A stretch of 7,277 bases of DNA from an uncultured Bacillota bacterium (GCA_905208455.1 CAJLPK010000081.1:1-7277), one strand, 5' to 3'. Positions 1 to 6,531 are shown, numbered from the stretch's first letter. A program made the numbers and translations. Notes: a model not told the origin generated them from the letters alone.

Positions 1-293
1 GGCGCAATCTGTCCTTGGGCAAGCTGCCGCAGCCTATGCCGGCCCGTCTTTGGCGGATGGCGCTCTGCCTGCCGCGGGGCGGCAAAGCGGCACGGCGCGA
101 TTTCGCCTTAGGCAGTCCTGCCCCCTTTCCGCGCATTTTCCCGCCGCGGCGACGCCGGGCTTTTTTTGTGCCTGGTGTTTTTTCCGGCCCCGGCAGAGAG
201 GCAAAAACGGGGGCTTTGGCCTGCTTGGGGGATTTTTCCAGGCTTCGTTATACAGTATTTACGCCGGACTGGGAAATATACAGGGAGAATAAG
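1..293. other. Outer gene-free flank (left)
   Basis: Apart from the inward-facing terminator at 143-167 and a small GGCG/CGCC stem-loop at about 98-111, I see no supported gene. Open frames run through the terminator and look like GC-driven shadows. The ATACAGTAT near-palindrome at about 251-259 is the only other notable motif. The flank probably ends near the 3' end of a convergent neighbouring gene or RNA that the contig does not reach. Confidence 0.5.
143..167 (+). terminator. Inward-facing terminator for an off-window transcript (left)
   Basis: GCC and CGGC (143-150) pair with GCCGGGC (154-160) with one bulged G and a 3-nt loop, followed directly by seven T (161-167). It reads from the left edge inward, so it would end a transcript that starts outside the window and converges with the DUF6809-like gene. 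No convincing coding end precedes it: the only frame stopping before it (TAG at 112-114) gives a Cys/Arg-rich peptide that does not look like a protein. Confidence 0.65.
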
Positions 294-322
294 AAAAAAA
301 CACCCGGCAAACGGATGTTTTT
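294..322 (-). terminator. Rho-independent terminator of the DUF6809-like gene (left)
   Basis: Mirror of 6956-6984, with the T tract on the minus strand and the same wobble-containing stem. Confidence 0.88.
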
Positions 323-344
323 CGCAGGAAGGGCTGCCCATGGA

Positions 345-746
345 TCAGCCGGCCCTATCCCCGCCGTCCGGCATGATTTTCTGGCAGCATGCCATGTGCT
401 GAATGGCGGTGCAATAGCCCTGGATAAAGGCCTGCTCTCTGGCGTCGTTGAGATAGTCCTCTTCAATCTCGCAATATTTTAAGAACAACCGCCTCTCCGC
501 TTCGGACAGCGCAGAAATCAGCCATTCTCCGTATTTGCACATACGCTCTATGCTCAGTTTTGTCTCGCTCTGGGGGCTTACGGTGGGCTGGGCCGGGTCG
601 ATGGTATGCCAAAACATGCGTTTGAGGGTTTTTTCCAGCGGCTCTGCGCCAATACAAGGCTGCGGCTCTGCCTGCTGTTCGCCCTGCAAAGCCGATGCGC
701 ATGGATCCATCGTTTCTCCCGGTTCATTGGGGACTATTTTCAGCAT
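345..746 (-). CDS. DUF6809-like small protein, 133 aa (left copy)
   Basis: This is the identical mirror of 6532-6933, with ATG at 744-746 on the minus strand and TGA at 345-347. The same disordered leader and helical DUF6809-like region are present. Open frames on the opposite strand here are shadows. Confidence 0.7.
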   Translation of the reverse strand: MLKIVPNEPGETMDPCASALQGEQQAEPQPCIGAEPLEKTLKRMFWHTIDPAQPTVSPQSETKLSIERMCKYGEWLISALSEAERRLFLKYCEIEEDYLNDAREQAFIQGYCTAIQHMACCQKIMPDGGDRAG

Positions 747-844
747 TTGATCATCTCCCTTTTCGGAAAGCCACAGATAGGTGGCCTTATAAAGTTTGCC
801 CTGTGTTTGTAACGTAAACTGGCTTTCATAGGAGGTGTATCCGG
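747..844. promoter_or_regulatory. Divergent promoter region with candidate operator (left)
   Basis: Mirror of 6434-6531. The minus-strand promoter has its -10 at 786-791 and -35 at 808-813; the GCCAC/GTGGC inverted repeat is at 770-785. The ribosome binding site of the HTH gene (AGGAGG, 830-835) lies at the other end. Confidence 0.55.
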
Positions 845-1078
845 GTGGTAAAAAGCCTTTGCGACCGTATCAAAGAGCTGCGCGAGGATCATGACCTAAC
901 GCAATTTCAGGTCTCCGAAATACTGGGCTGTGCCAAGTATACCTATCAGCGATATGAATACGGCGAATTGCTGCTGCCAACCGATAAGCTGGAGGCCCTG
1001 GCGGATTATTACCATACCTCCACCGATTATATCCTGGGGCGCACCAACGTGATGCATCCCTATCCCCCGGCTCGGTAA
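845..1078 (+). CDS. XRE-family (Cro/C1-type) HTH regulator, 77 aa (left copy)
   Basis: This is the identical mirror of 6200-6433. GTG start at 845 with AGGAGG at 830-835; stop TAA at 1076-1078. The protein consists of a single Cro/C1 HTH domain and the TDYILGRT ending, and lies divergent to the DUF6809-like gene. A real duplication would double the repressor together with its presumed target, leaving their ratio unchanged. Confidence 0.9.
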   Translation: MVKSLCDRIKELREDHDLTQFQVSEILGCAKYTYQRYEYGELLLPTDKLEALADYYHTSTDYILGRTNVMHPYPPAR

Positions 1079-1217
1079 GCGCCTGCTTTCTGTTCACTGT
1101 ATGTACCGGGCCGCTTGTCCTATGCAAAAATGCGGCAGAATACTGTTTCCACAAGGGGTTGCCCATTTATAGTAGCATTATTTTTTACAAAGTCATCACT
1201 TTCGACAAAAAAACAGA

Positions 1218-1243
1218 AATATCGCGTCATATTTTGCGATATT
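1218..1243. promoter_or_regulatory. Perfect 8-bp inverted repeat, possible operator (left)
   Basis: Mirror of 6035-6060: AATATCGC at 1218-1225 and GCGATATT at 1236-1243. It sits upstream of the hairpin-rich block when read on the plus strand. Confidence 0.4.
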
Positions 1244-1291
1244 CCCTCGTTTTTTGTCCGGAAATAAGGAGCCGGGGGCCTGCGTCTCCAT

Positions 1292-1318
1292 ACACCTGCC
1301 ACGCACAGCGGCAGGTGT
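1292..1318. other. 9-bp stem-loop in the gene-free region (left)
   Basis: Mirror of 5960-5986, with the same 9-bp perfect stem and 9-nt loop, and no T tract next to it. Confidence 0.6.
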
Positions 1319-1501
1319 TTCGGCGTGCCGCCGCAGGCAGGTCCGGCCTTGTCTGCCCCCGCCCTATCGGCTCTCCGTGCCTGCTTGGTTTGGCAAGAGG
1401 CAGGCTAGTCACCGAAAACCCGGCAGCAAGGCTGCAAGGCGCTGTACGCCGAGGCCCGCTGCCTTCACGCATACATACACGGCTTTACTCCACAGCCAAA
1501 G

Positions 1502-1533
1502 AAAAAAACCGGCCCCTATCGGGAACCGGTTTT
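1502..1533 (-). terminator. Rho-independent terminator of the surface-protein gene (left)
   Basis: Mirror of the terminator at 5745-5776: CCGG-based stem with GATA-type loop and a T tract on the minus strand just after the stop codon. On the plus strand the stem is followed by TTTTATTTTTTT, so it is potentially bidirectional. Confidence 0.92.
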
Positions 1534-1543
1534 ATTTTTTTCC

Positions 1544-3544
1544 TTAGGCGTTGTGCTTTTTACGGTACAGTACCGTGCCGCCCATGCCCGCTGCCGCTAA
1601 GGCCAGCAAAGCAGTCCACAGCGCGCCCTGGCTCAAATCGCCGGTCTTTACGCCGTTGGCGCCGTCCGGGCTGGCCAGCACCGGGATTGCCTCGGTTTTC
1701 AGCACCTTGCCGCAGGCCGTACAGCTATACGTTTTTACGCCCTCGGTGGTCTCTGTGGCTTCGGTCGTCACCTTGCCCTCGTCGCTGATATGCGCGCCCA
1801 GGTTCAGCTTTTCGCCGCACACCGTGCAGACCTGCCAGTGATTGTGGTCGTCATGCTGCCAGGTGCTGTCGGTAAAGTGCCCGAACTCGCAGACCACAGC
1901 AGCGCTCTCCGCTTCCGCCGAGGTAACCTTGCCATTGTATACACTGATTTTCACGGTGTAGCTGCCAGGCTCGGTCACAGCCAAAACGGCCTCGTTGGCG
2001 CCGTCGATGAGCACGCCGTCCTTATACCAGGCATAATTGTACACCATGCCCTCCAGCTCATGCGCAGCGCCGGCCTTCAGGGTGATGGTCTGGCCCGGAT
2101 GCGCCTTGGTGGTATCCGCAAGGATTTCCACGGCGGTGGGGGCGTTGAGCGTCCAAAGCTCGTACAGATCCATCTGCTGGGTGATGGGGGCGGAAAGATC
2201 CCATACCTTCCAAGCGCCGTCTTCCTTATACTGATAGCCCGTCATGCTGTATCCGGTTTTTTGGATGGGGGCGGGCAGCTTGCTCTGGTCGATGGGCTGG
2301 TTCGGGTAAACATAGACTCTCTCGGACGTATATTTCCCGGCTTCGTTGAGGCTGTATACGCGCACGCGGATCAGGTCGAGCCATTCGATATTCTGCCCGT
2401 TGACCCGGAAGCCCGTGTTGGTAAAGGTGGTGGTAAAGTCGCCAAGATCCGGCGTCAAGCCTTCGGCATAGCGTACCACCGCGCGGCCCTCCGTGCCGTA
2501 CACATCGGAAAGGGACAGCGGGCTCGGCGGATTAAAGGCGCCTACGATTTCCAGATATGCGCCAGTCTCGCTTTCATCCCAAAGGTCGATGCGCCCGCTG
2601 ATGCTGGGAGCGCCGCTGAGCTTTAAGACCGGGTAATTGCTGCCAAAATAATCGCACAGGCGGATGGAGGTATCCTCGCCGTCCTGGTCGGTATTGCCGG
2701 AAATCGTGCCGCCGGAAATCGCAGCGTCTACCGCATAATCCTTATTGGCAATGACAAGGCCGGCATATCCCTCCGGCGATTGGTTGCCGGTGATAGAGCC
2801 GCCCGTCATGGTAAACTTGGCATCGCTGCTGCCGTTGGCCTCTACATATACGCCGCCGCCATCGCCATGGCTGGTGTTATTGCGCACCGCCGTGCCGGAA
2901 AGCGTGACATCGCTGGCGCCCAAGGCACAGATACCGCCGCCGCAGCGATCCGTTTCATTGCCCTCGATGACGCCGCCGGAAAAGACCGCCTTGGCATCCC
3001 ACAGGTAGACGCCGCCGCCGTCCTCCACGCTGGTGTTGCTGCGGATGACGCCGCCCGTCATATTCAGCGTGCCGCCCACCAGGCTTACCGCCGTGCCCTC
3101 GTTATTCTGCAGCGTGGCGCCGTCCGCGATATGCAGCGTGCCTTTGCTGTTGACGCTGATCAGGTATTTGCCATCTCCCCCGCCGTTTTTGCCGTCGATG
3201 GTGGCGTTGCGCACGGTCAACTGTGCCCCGCTGCCTACGGAAAGCATCGTGCCGTCATAGCCCTCGGCACGCGCAACGGTGACATTTTCAATCGTCTTTT
3301 CTCCATAGACCCAAATTTGGCTGGCCATCAGGATGGTGCCGCCGTTGCCCGCCAGCTCCAGCGCCTTATCCAGCGTCTGCACAGCCTGGGCCGCTGTGGA
3401 GCCGTCGTTTGCATCGCTGCCCGTATTTTTCAGATATACGGTCTTGCCCTCTGCCGCCAGGCCTGCCACAGGCATCCACAGCGCCAGCAGCGCCGTACAG
3501 AGCATCGCTGCCAGCAGACGGCCCTGCCATCGTTTTGTCCTCAT
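1544..3544 (-). CDS. Secreted beta-helix surface protein with sortase-type anchor (left copy)
   Basis: This is an identical 666-aa mirror of the gene at 3734-5734: signal peptide, beta-helix, Flg_new-like repeat, Ig-like domain, four-cysteine module and VKTGD sorting tail. The reading frame is also open upstream to an ATG at 3605-3607, which would add 21 residues. I reject that start because the extra residues precede a perfect signal peptide, part of the extension is loop sequence absent from the right copy, and the strong ribosome binding site serves the ATG at 3544. With no difference from its partner, it is probably the same gene represented twice rather than a functional paralogue. Confidence 0.88.
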   Translation of the reverse strand: MRTKRWQGRLLAAMLCTALLALWMPVAGLAAEGKTVYLKNTGSDANDGSTAAQAVQTLDKALELAGNGGTILMASQIWVYGEKTIENVTVARAEGYDGTMLSVGSGAQLTVRNATIDGKNGGGDGKYLISVNSKGTLHIADGATLQNNEGTAVSLVGGTLNMTGGVIRSNTSVEDGGGVYLWDAKAVFSGGVIEGNETDRCGGGICALGASDVTLSGTAVRNNTSHGDGGGVYVEANGSSDAKFTMTGGSITGNQSPEGYAGLVIANKDYAVDAAISGGTISGNTDQDGEDTSIRLCDYFGSNYPVLKLSGAPSISGRIDLWDESETGAYLEIVGAFNPPSPLSLSDVYGTEGRAVVRYAEGLTPDLGDFTTTFTNTGFRVNGQNIEWLDLIRVRVYSLNEAGKYTSERVYVYPNQPIDQSKLPAPIQKTGYSMTGYQYKEDGAWKVWDLSAPITQQMDLYELWTLNAPTAVEILADTTKAHPGQTITLKAGAAHELEGMVYNYAWYKDGVLIDGANEAVLAVTEPGSYTVKISVYNGKVTSAEAESAAVVCEFGHFTDSTWQHDDHNHWQVCTVCGEKLNLGAHISDEGKVTTEATETTEGVKTYSCTACGKVLKTEAIPVLASPDGANGVKTGDLSQGALWTALLALAAAGMGGTVLYRKKHNA

Positions 3545-3553
3545 GCAAAAAAA

Positions 3554-3594
3554 CCTCCCTTTCGTGCCCGGGGCAAAGCCCGCGTATAGTATAC
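3554..3594 (-). promoter_or_regulatory. -10 element, 5' leader and ribosome binding site, left surface-protein copy
   Basis: Mirror of the right-copy leader: -10 TATACT on the minus strand (3588-3593) and ribosome binding site at 3554-3562, nine bases before the ATG at 3544. DNA upstream of the -10 differs from the right copy because it comes from the opposite face of the loop; here an A tract directly precedes the -10. No clear -35 is seen in this orientation either. Confidence 0.5.
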
Positions 3595-3683
3595 TTTTTT
3601 GCAGCAATGGTTTTGAGGGGATACATAAGAAAAAAAACGCCTCAAAAAGCGTTTTTCGGCAGGCTTTCCGGAAAAACGGAAAC
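3595..3683. other. Asymmetric 89-bp loop between the inverted arms
   Basis: This is the only sequence in the window present once. It separates the two divergent surface-protein copies and is AT-rich compared with the arms. It holds no gene, but has a short hairpin with A and T tracts (3633-3656). It cannot be the natural upstream region of both gene copies: read toward the right copy the bases before the -10 are GGAAAC, and toward the left copy they are GCAAAAAA. One reading is presumably native and the other is created by the fold-back. If the palindrome is real, recombination between the arms should flip this loop and give a mixture of both orientations. Confidence 0.9.
3633..3656. terminator. 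Weak bidirectional terminator-like hairpin in the loop
   Basis: AAAAACGC (3633-3640) pairs with GCGTTTTT (3649-3656) around an 8-nt loop CTCAAAAA. The stem is 8 bp with only three G-C pairs, and ends in an A tract on one side and a T tract on the other, so it could act in either direction. In the native locus it may be the terminator of the gene upstream of the surface protein; in the palindrome it would insulate the two divergent transcripts. The short GC core makes it a weak candidate. Confidence 0.45.
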
Positions 3684-3724
3684 GTATACTATACGCGGGC
3701 TTTGCCCCGGGCACGAAAGGGAGG
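3684..3724 (+). promoter_or_regulatory. -10 element, 5' leader and ribosome binding site, right surface-protein copy
   Basis: TATACT at 3685-3690 matches a sigma-A -10 box at five of six positions. I see no convincing -35 at 16-18 bp upstream in the loop. The leader contains a small GGGC-TTT-GCCC hairpin (3697-3707). AAAGGGAGG at 3716-3724 is a strong ribosome binding site, nine bases before the ATG at 3734, and fixes that start. The -10 lies inside the near-palindrome GTATACTATAC at the very edge of the arm. Confidence 0.5.
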
Positions 3725-3733
3725 TTTTTTTGC

Positions 3734-5734
3734 ATGAGGACAAAACGATGGCAGGGCCGTCTGCTGGCAGCGATGCTCTGTACGGCGCTGCTGGCGCTGT
3801 GGATGCCTGTGGCAGGCCTGGCGGCAGAGGGCAAGACCGTATATCTGAAAAATACGGGCAGCGATGCAAACGACGGCTCCACAGCGGCCCAGGCTGTGCA
3901 GACGCTGGATAAGGCGCTGGAGCTGGCGGGCAACGGCGGCACCATCCTGATGGCCAGCCAAATTTGGGTCTATGGAGAAAAGACGATTGAAAATGTCACC
4001 GTTGCGCGTGCCGAGGGCTATGACGGCACGATGCTTTCCGTAGGCAGCGGGGCACAGTTGACCGTGCGCAACGCCACCATCGACGGCAAAAACGGCGGGG
4101 GAGATGGCAAATACCTGATCAGCGTCAACAGCAAAGGCACGCTGCATATCGCGGACGGCGCCACGCTGCAGAATAACGAGGGCACGGCGGTAAGCCTGGT
4201 GGGCGGCACGCTGAATATGACGGGCGGCGTCATCCGCAGCAACACCAGCGTGGAGGACGGCGGCGGCGTCTACCTGTGGGATGCCAAGGCGGTCTTTTCC
4301 GGCGGCGTCATCGAGGGCAATGAAACGGATCGCTGCGGCGGCGGTATCTGTGCCTTGGGCGCCAGCGATGTCACGCTTTCCGGCACGGCGGTGCGCAATA
4401 ACACCAGCCATGGCGATGGCGGCGGCGTATATGTAGAGGCCAACGGCAGCAGCGATGCCAAGTTTACCATGACGGGCGGCTCTATCACCGGCAACCAATC
4501 GCCGGAGGGATATGCCGGCCTTGTCATTGCCAATAAGGATTATGCGGTAGACGCTGCGATTTCCGGCGGCACGATTTCCGGCAATACCGACCAGGACGGC
4601 GAGGATACCTCCATCCGCCTGTGCGATTATTTTGGCAGCAATTACCCGGTCTTAAAGCTCAGCGGCGCTCCCAGCATCAGCGGGCGCATCGACCTTTGGG
4701 ATGAAAGCGAGACTGGCGCATATCTGGAAATCGTAGGCGCCTTTAATCCGCCGAGCCCGCTGTCCCTTTCCGATGTGTACGGCACGGAGGGCCGCGCGGT
4801 GGTACGCTATGCCGAAGGCTTGACGCCGGATCTTGGCGACTTTACCACCACCTTTACCAACACGGGCTTCCGGGTCAACGGGCAGAATATCGAATGGCTC
4901 GACCTGATCCGCGTGCGCGTATACAGCCTCAACGAAGCCGGGAAATATACGTCCGAGAGAGTCTATGTTTACCCGAACCAGCCCATCGACCAGAGCAAGC
5001 TGCCCGCCCCCATCCAAAAAACCGGATACAGCATGACGGGCTATCAGTATAAGGAAGACGGCGCTTGGAAGGTATGGGATCTTTCCGCCCCCATCACCCA
5101 GCAGATGGATCTGTACGAGCTTTGGACGCTCAACGCCCCCACCGCCGTGGAAATCCTTGCGGATACCACCAAGGCGCATCCGGGCCAGACCATCACCCTG
5201 AAGGCCGGCGCTGCGCATGAGCTGGAGGGCATGGTGTACAATTATGCCTGGTATAAGGACGGCGTGCTCATCGACGGCGCCAACGAGGCCGTTTTGGCTG
5301 TGACCGAGCCTGGCAGCTACACCGTGAAAATCAGTGTATACAATGGCAAGGTTACCTCGGCGGAAGCGGAGAGCGCTGCTGTGGTCTGCGAGTTCGGGCA
5401 CTTTACCGACAGCACCTGGCAGCATGACGACCACAATCACTGGCAGGTCTGCACGGTGTGCGGCGAAAAGCTGAACCTGGGCGCGCATATCAGCGACGAG
5501 GGCAAGGTGACGACCGAAGCCACAGAGACCACCGAGGGCGTAAAAACGTATAGCTGTACGGCCTGCGGCAAGGTGCTGAAAACCGAGGCAATCCCGGTGC
5601 TGGCCAGCCCGGACGGCGCCAACGGCGTAAAGACCGGCGATTTGAGCCAGGGCGCGCTGTGGACTGCTTTGCTGGCCTTAGCGGCAGCGGGCATGGGCGG
5701 CACGGTACTGTACCGTAAAAAGCACAACGCCTAA
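3734..5734 (+). CDS. Secreted beta-helix surface protein with sortase-type anchor (right copy)
   Basis: This 666-aa protein is probably exported and anchored to the cell wall. Residues 1-31 form a signal peptide (MRTKRW, hydrophobic core, AGLAA). Residues 35-320 are a right-handed parallel beta-helix, seen as repeated GG-x-I-x-x-N-T and DGGGVY turns. Residues 390-465 resemble a Listeria-Bacteroides (Flg_new) repeat, and 468-552 an Ig/PKD-like domain with YAWYKDG and GSYTVKISV strands. Residues 553-620 carry two CxxC pairs (C573/C576, C608/C611) with HDDHNHW, possibly metal-binding. The tail has VKTGD (632-636), a membrane segment (about 641-660) and RKKHNA, a variant sorting signal. The ATG follows a strong ribosome binding site. 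It is a single-gene unit with its own terminator. An adhesin or glycan-binding role is inferred; beta-helix enzymes exist, but I see no catalytic motif. Domain types are confident, ligand unknown. Confidence 0.9.
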   Translation: MRTKRWQGRLLAAMLCTALLALWMPVAGLAAEGKTVYLKNTGSDANDGSTAAQAVQTLDKALELAGNGGTILMASQIWVYGEKTIENVTVARAEGYDGTMLSVGSGAQLTVRNATIDGKNGGGDGKYLISVNSKGTLHIADGATLQNNEGTAVSLVGGTLNMTGGVIRSNTSVEDGGGVYLWDAKAVFSGGVIEGNETDRCGGGICALGASDVTLSGTAVRNNTSHGDGGGVYVEANGSSDAKFTMTGGSITGNQSPEGYAGLVIANKDYAVDAAISGGTISGNTDQDGEDTSIRLCDYFGSNYPVLKLSGAPSISGRIDLWDESETGAYLEIVGAFNPPSPLSLSDVYGTEGRAVVRYAEGLTPDLGDFTTTFTNTGFRVNGQNIEWLDLIRVRVYSLNEAGKYTSERVYVYPNQPIDQSKLPAPIQKTGYSMTGYQYKEDGAWKVWDLSAPITQQMDLYELWTLNAPTAVEILADTTKAHPGQTITLKAGAAHELEGMVYNYAWYKDGVLIDGANEAVLAVTEPGSYTVKISVYNGKVTSAEAESAAVVCEFGHFTDSTWQHDDHNHWQVCTVCGEKLNLGAHISDEGKVTTEATETTEGVKTYSCTACGKVLKTEAIPVLASPDGANGVKTGDLSQGALWTALLALAAAGMGGTVLYRKKHNA

Positions 5735-5744
5735 GGAAAAAAAT

Positions 5745-5776
5745 AAAACCGGTTCCCGATAGGGGCCGGTTTTTTT
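5745..5776 (+). terminator. Rho-independent terminator of the surface-protein gene (right)
   Basis: AAAACCGG pairs with CCGGTTTT, extended inward by CCC/GGG around a GATA loop, followed by a run of seven T. It starts 10 bp after the TAA stop. An A-rich stretch with TTTTATTTTTTT on the opposite strand means it could also stop transcripts arriving from the gene-free region beyond it. Confidence 0.92.
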
Positions 5777-5959
5777 CTTTGGCTGTGGAGTAAAGCCGTG
5801 TATGTATGCGTGAAGGCAGCGGGCCTCGGCGTACAGCGCCTTGCAGCCTTGCTGCCGGGTTTTCGGTGACTAGCCTGCCTCTTGCCAAACCAAGCAGGCA
5901 CGGAGAGCCGATAGGGCGGGGGCAGACAAGGCCGGACCTGCCTGCGGCGGCACGCCGAA

Positions 5960-5986
5960 ACACCTGCCGCTGTGCGTGGCAGGTGT
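5960..5986. other. 9-bp stem-loop in the gene-free region (right)
   Basis: ACACCTGCC (5960-5968) pairs perfectly with GGCAGGTGT (5978-5986) around a 9-nt loop. It is not followed by a T tract, so it is not a simple terminator; it is the strongest single stem in the structured block. Confidence 0.6.
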
Positions 5987-6034
5987 ATGGAGACGCAGGC
6001 CCCCGGCTCCTTATTTCCGGACAAAAAACGAGGG

Positions 6035-6060
6035 AATATCGCAAAATATGACGCGATATT
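6035..6060. promoter_or_regulatory. Perfect 8-bp inverted repeat, possible operator (right)
   Basis: AATATCGC (6035-6042) and GCGATATT (6053-6060) are separated by 10 bp. Half-sites about 18 bp apart centre to centre would lie on one helical face, as expected for a dimeric DNA-binding protein; an RNA hairpin is also possible. It lies about 140 bp from the end of the HTH gene. No binding protein can be assigned from sequence. Confidence 0.4.
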
Positions 6061-6199
6061 TCTGTTTTTTTGTCGAAAGTGATGACTTTGTAAAAAATAA
6101 TGCTACTATAAATGGGCAACCCCTTGTGGAAACAGTATTCTGCCGCATTTTTGCATAGGACAAGCGGCCCGGTACATACAGTGAACAGAAAGCAGGCGC

Positions 6200-6433
6200 T
6201 TACCGAGCCGGGGGATAGGGATGCATCACGTTGGTGCGCCCCAGGATATAATCGGTGGAGGTATGGTAATAATCCGCCAGGGCCTCCAGCTTATCGGTTG
6301 GCAGCAGCAATTCGCCGTATTCATATCGCTGATAGGTATACTTGGCACAGCCCAGTATTTCGGAGACCTGAAATTGCGTTAGGTCATGATCCTCGCGCAG
6401 CTCTTTGATACGGTCGCAAAGGCTTTTTACCAC
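6200..6433 (-). CDS. XRE-family (Cro/C1-type) HTH regulator, 77 aa (right copy)
   Basis: This small DNA-binding protein is almost entirely one Cro/C1-type helix-turn-helix domain (about residues 7-67). The HTH core is LTQFQVSEILGCAKYTYQRYE, followed by the family-typical P-x-x-KLEALADYYHTSTDYILGRTN ending, in which the TDYILGRT motif is diagnostic. It lacks a sensor domain or peptidase, so it resembles a phage- or element-type repressor. The start is GTG at 6431-6433, preceded by AGGAGG with a 9-bp gap. It is transcribed away from the DUF6809-like gene, with 98 bp between starts, so it plausibly controls that gene and itself through the shared intergenic region. No obvious own terminator follows it. 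Family assignment is secure; target is inferred. Confidence 0.92.
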   Translation of the reverse strand: MVKSLCDRIKELREDHDLTQFQVSEILGCAKYTYQRYEYGELLLPTDKLEALADYYHTSTDYILGRTNVMHPYPPAR

Positions 6434-6531
6434 CCGGATACACCTCCTATGAAAGCCAGTTTACGTTACAAACACAGGGCAAACTTTATAAGGCCACCTA
6501 TCTGTGGCTTTCCGAAAAGGGAGATGATCAA
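6434..6531. promoter_or_regulatory. Divergent promoter region with candidate operator (right)
   Basis: For the DUF6809-like gene, GTTACA (6465-6470) and TATAAG (6487-6492), 16 bp apart, form a reasonable sigma-A promoter. Directly after the -10, GCCAC (6493-6497) and GTGGC (6504-6508) form an inverted repeat over the expected transcription start, a natural place for a repressor such as the neighbouring HTH protein; a leader hairpin is the alternative. AAGGGAG (6517-6523) is the ribosome binding site for the ATG at 6532. On the other strand a TATAAA box overlaps the same site, but I find no matching -35 for the HTH gene. Confidence 0.55.

Larger units (their letters stand above)
1079..1501. 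other. Gene-free, hairpin-rich intergenic region (left)
   Basis: Mirror of 5777-6199, lying between the HTH gene and the terminator of the surface-protein gene. Read on the plus strand it has a TCGACA -35-like hexamer at 1202-1207 (no good -10 found), the inverted repeat at 1218-1243, the structured GC-rich block at about 1273-1468, and then a hairpin with T tract at 1502-1533. That order would fit a small RNA unit, but the promoter is weak. Confidence 0.5.
1..3594. repeat. Left arm of a giant perfect inverted repeat
   Basis: This 3594-bp arm is the reverse complement of 3684-7277. The outermost bases (GGCGCAATCTGTCC at the left, GGACAGATTGCGCC at the right), the inner junction and all gene translations match between arms without any difference I could find. 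It carries one copy each of the beta-helix surface protein, the HTH regulator and the DUF6809-like gene. Lack of divergence, even in intergenic DNA, means the copies are either very recent, held identical by gene conversion, or one molecule represented twice. The arm ends exactly at the window edge, which favours the last option. Confidence 0.97.
5777..6199. other. Gene-free, hairpin-rich intergenic region (right)
   Basis: No credible coding sequence lies in this 423-bp stretch; its short open frames are Arg/Pro/Cys-rich and unlike genes. From about 5810 to 6005 it is GC-rich with many local stems: GGCG/CGCC at 5828-5840, GGCAGC (5816-5821) with GCTGCC (5851-5856), GCCTG plus CTTG with CAAG plus CAGGC at 5873-5899, CGGCG/CGCCG at 5945-5957, and a 9-bp stem at 5960-5986. 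GGGCCT and AGGCCC near its two ends could close the whole structure. It could encode a structured non-coding RNA, read toward the shared terminator at 5745-5776. I do not recognise a known RNA family. Confidence 0.5.

Noticed and set aside
15..482. Open frame of 155 codons at the left edge, mirrored at 6796-7263
   Set aside because: It runs through two terminators and antisense into the DUF6809-like gene; its composition is unlike a real protein.
1790..3589. Long open frames of 278 and 269 codons opposite the left surface-protein gene, mirrored at 3689-5488 on the right
   Set aside because: They are antisense to a clear signal-peptide/beta-helix/anchor protein, are Ala/Arg/His-rich in the way GC-rich antisense frames are, and have no domain or ribosome binding site.
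3545..3607. Upstream in-frame ATG adding 21 residues to the left surface-protein copy
   Set aside because: The strong ribosome binding site and the signal peptide support the ATG at 3544, and the extension uses loop sequence not shared with the right copy.
3409..3912. Open frame of 167 codons crossing the loop and both arms
   Set aside because: It is out of frame with the surface protein and depends on the palindrome junction; its mirror differs. It is a by-product of the fold-back.
5860..5960. Cobalamin riboswitch, suggested by CGGTGACTAG and GGACCTGCCTG
   Set aside because: The conserved core (GCCACUG-type box and the AGGAGACC-type motif) is missing, and no cobalamin-related gene follows.
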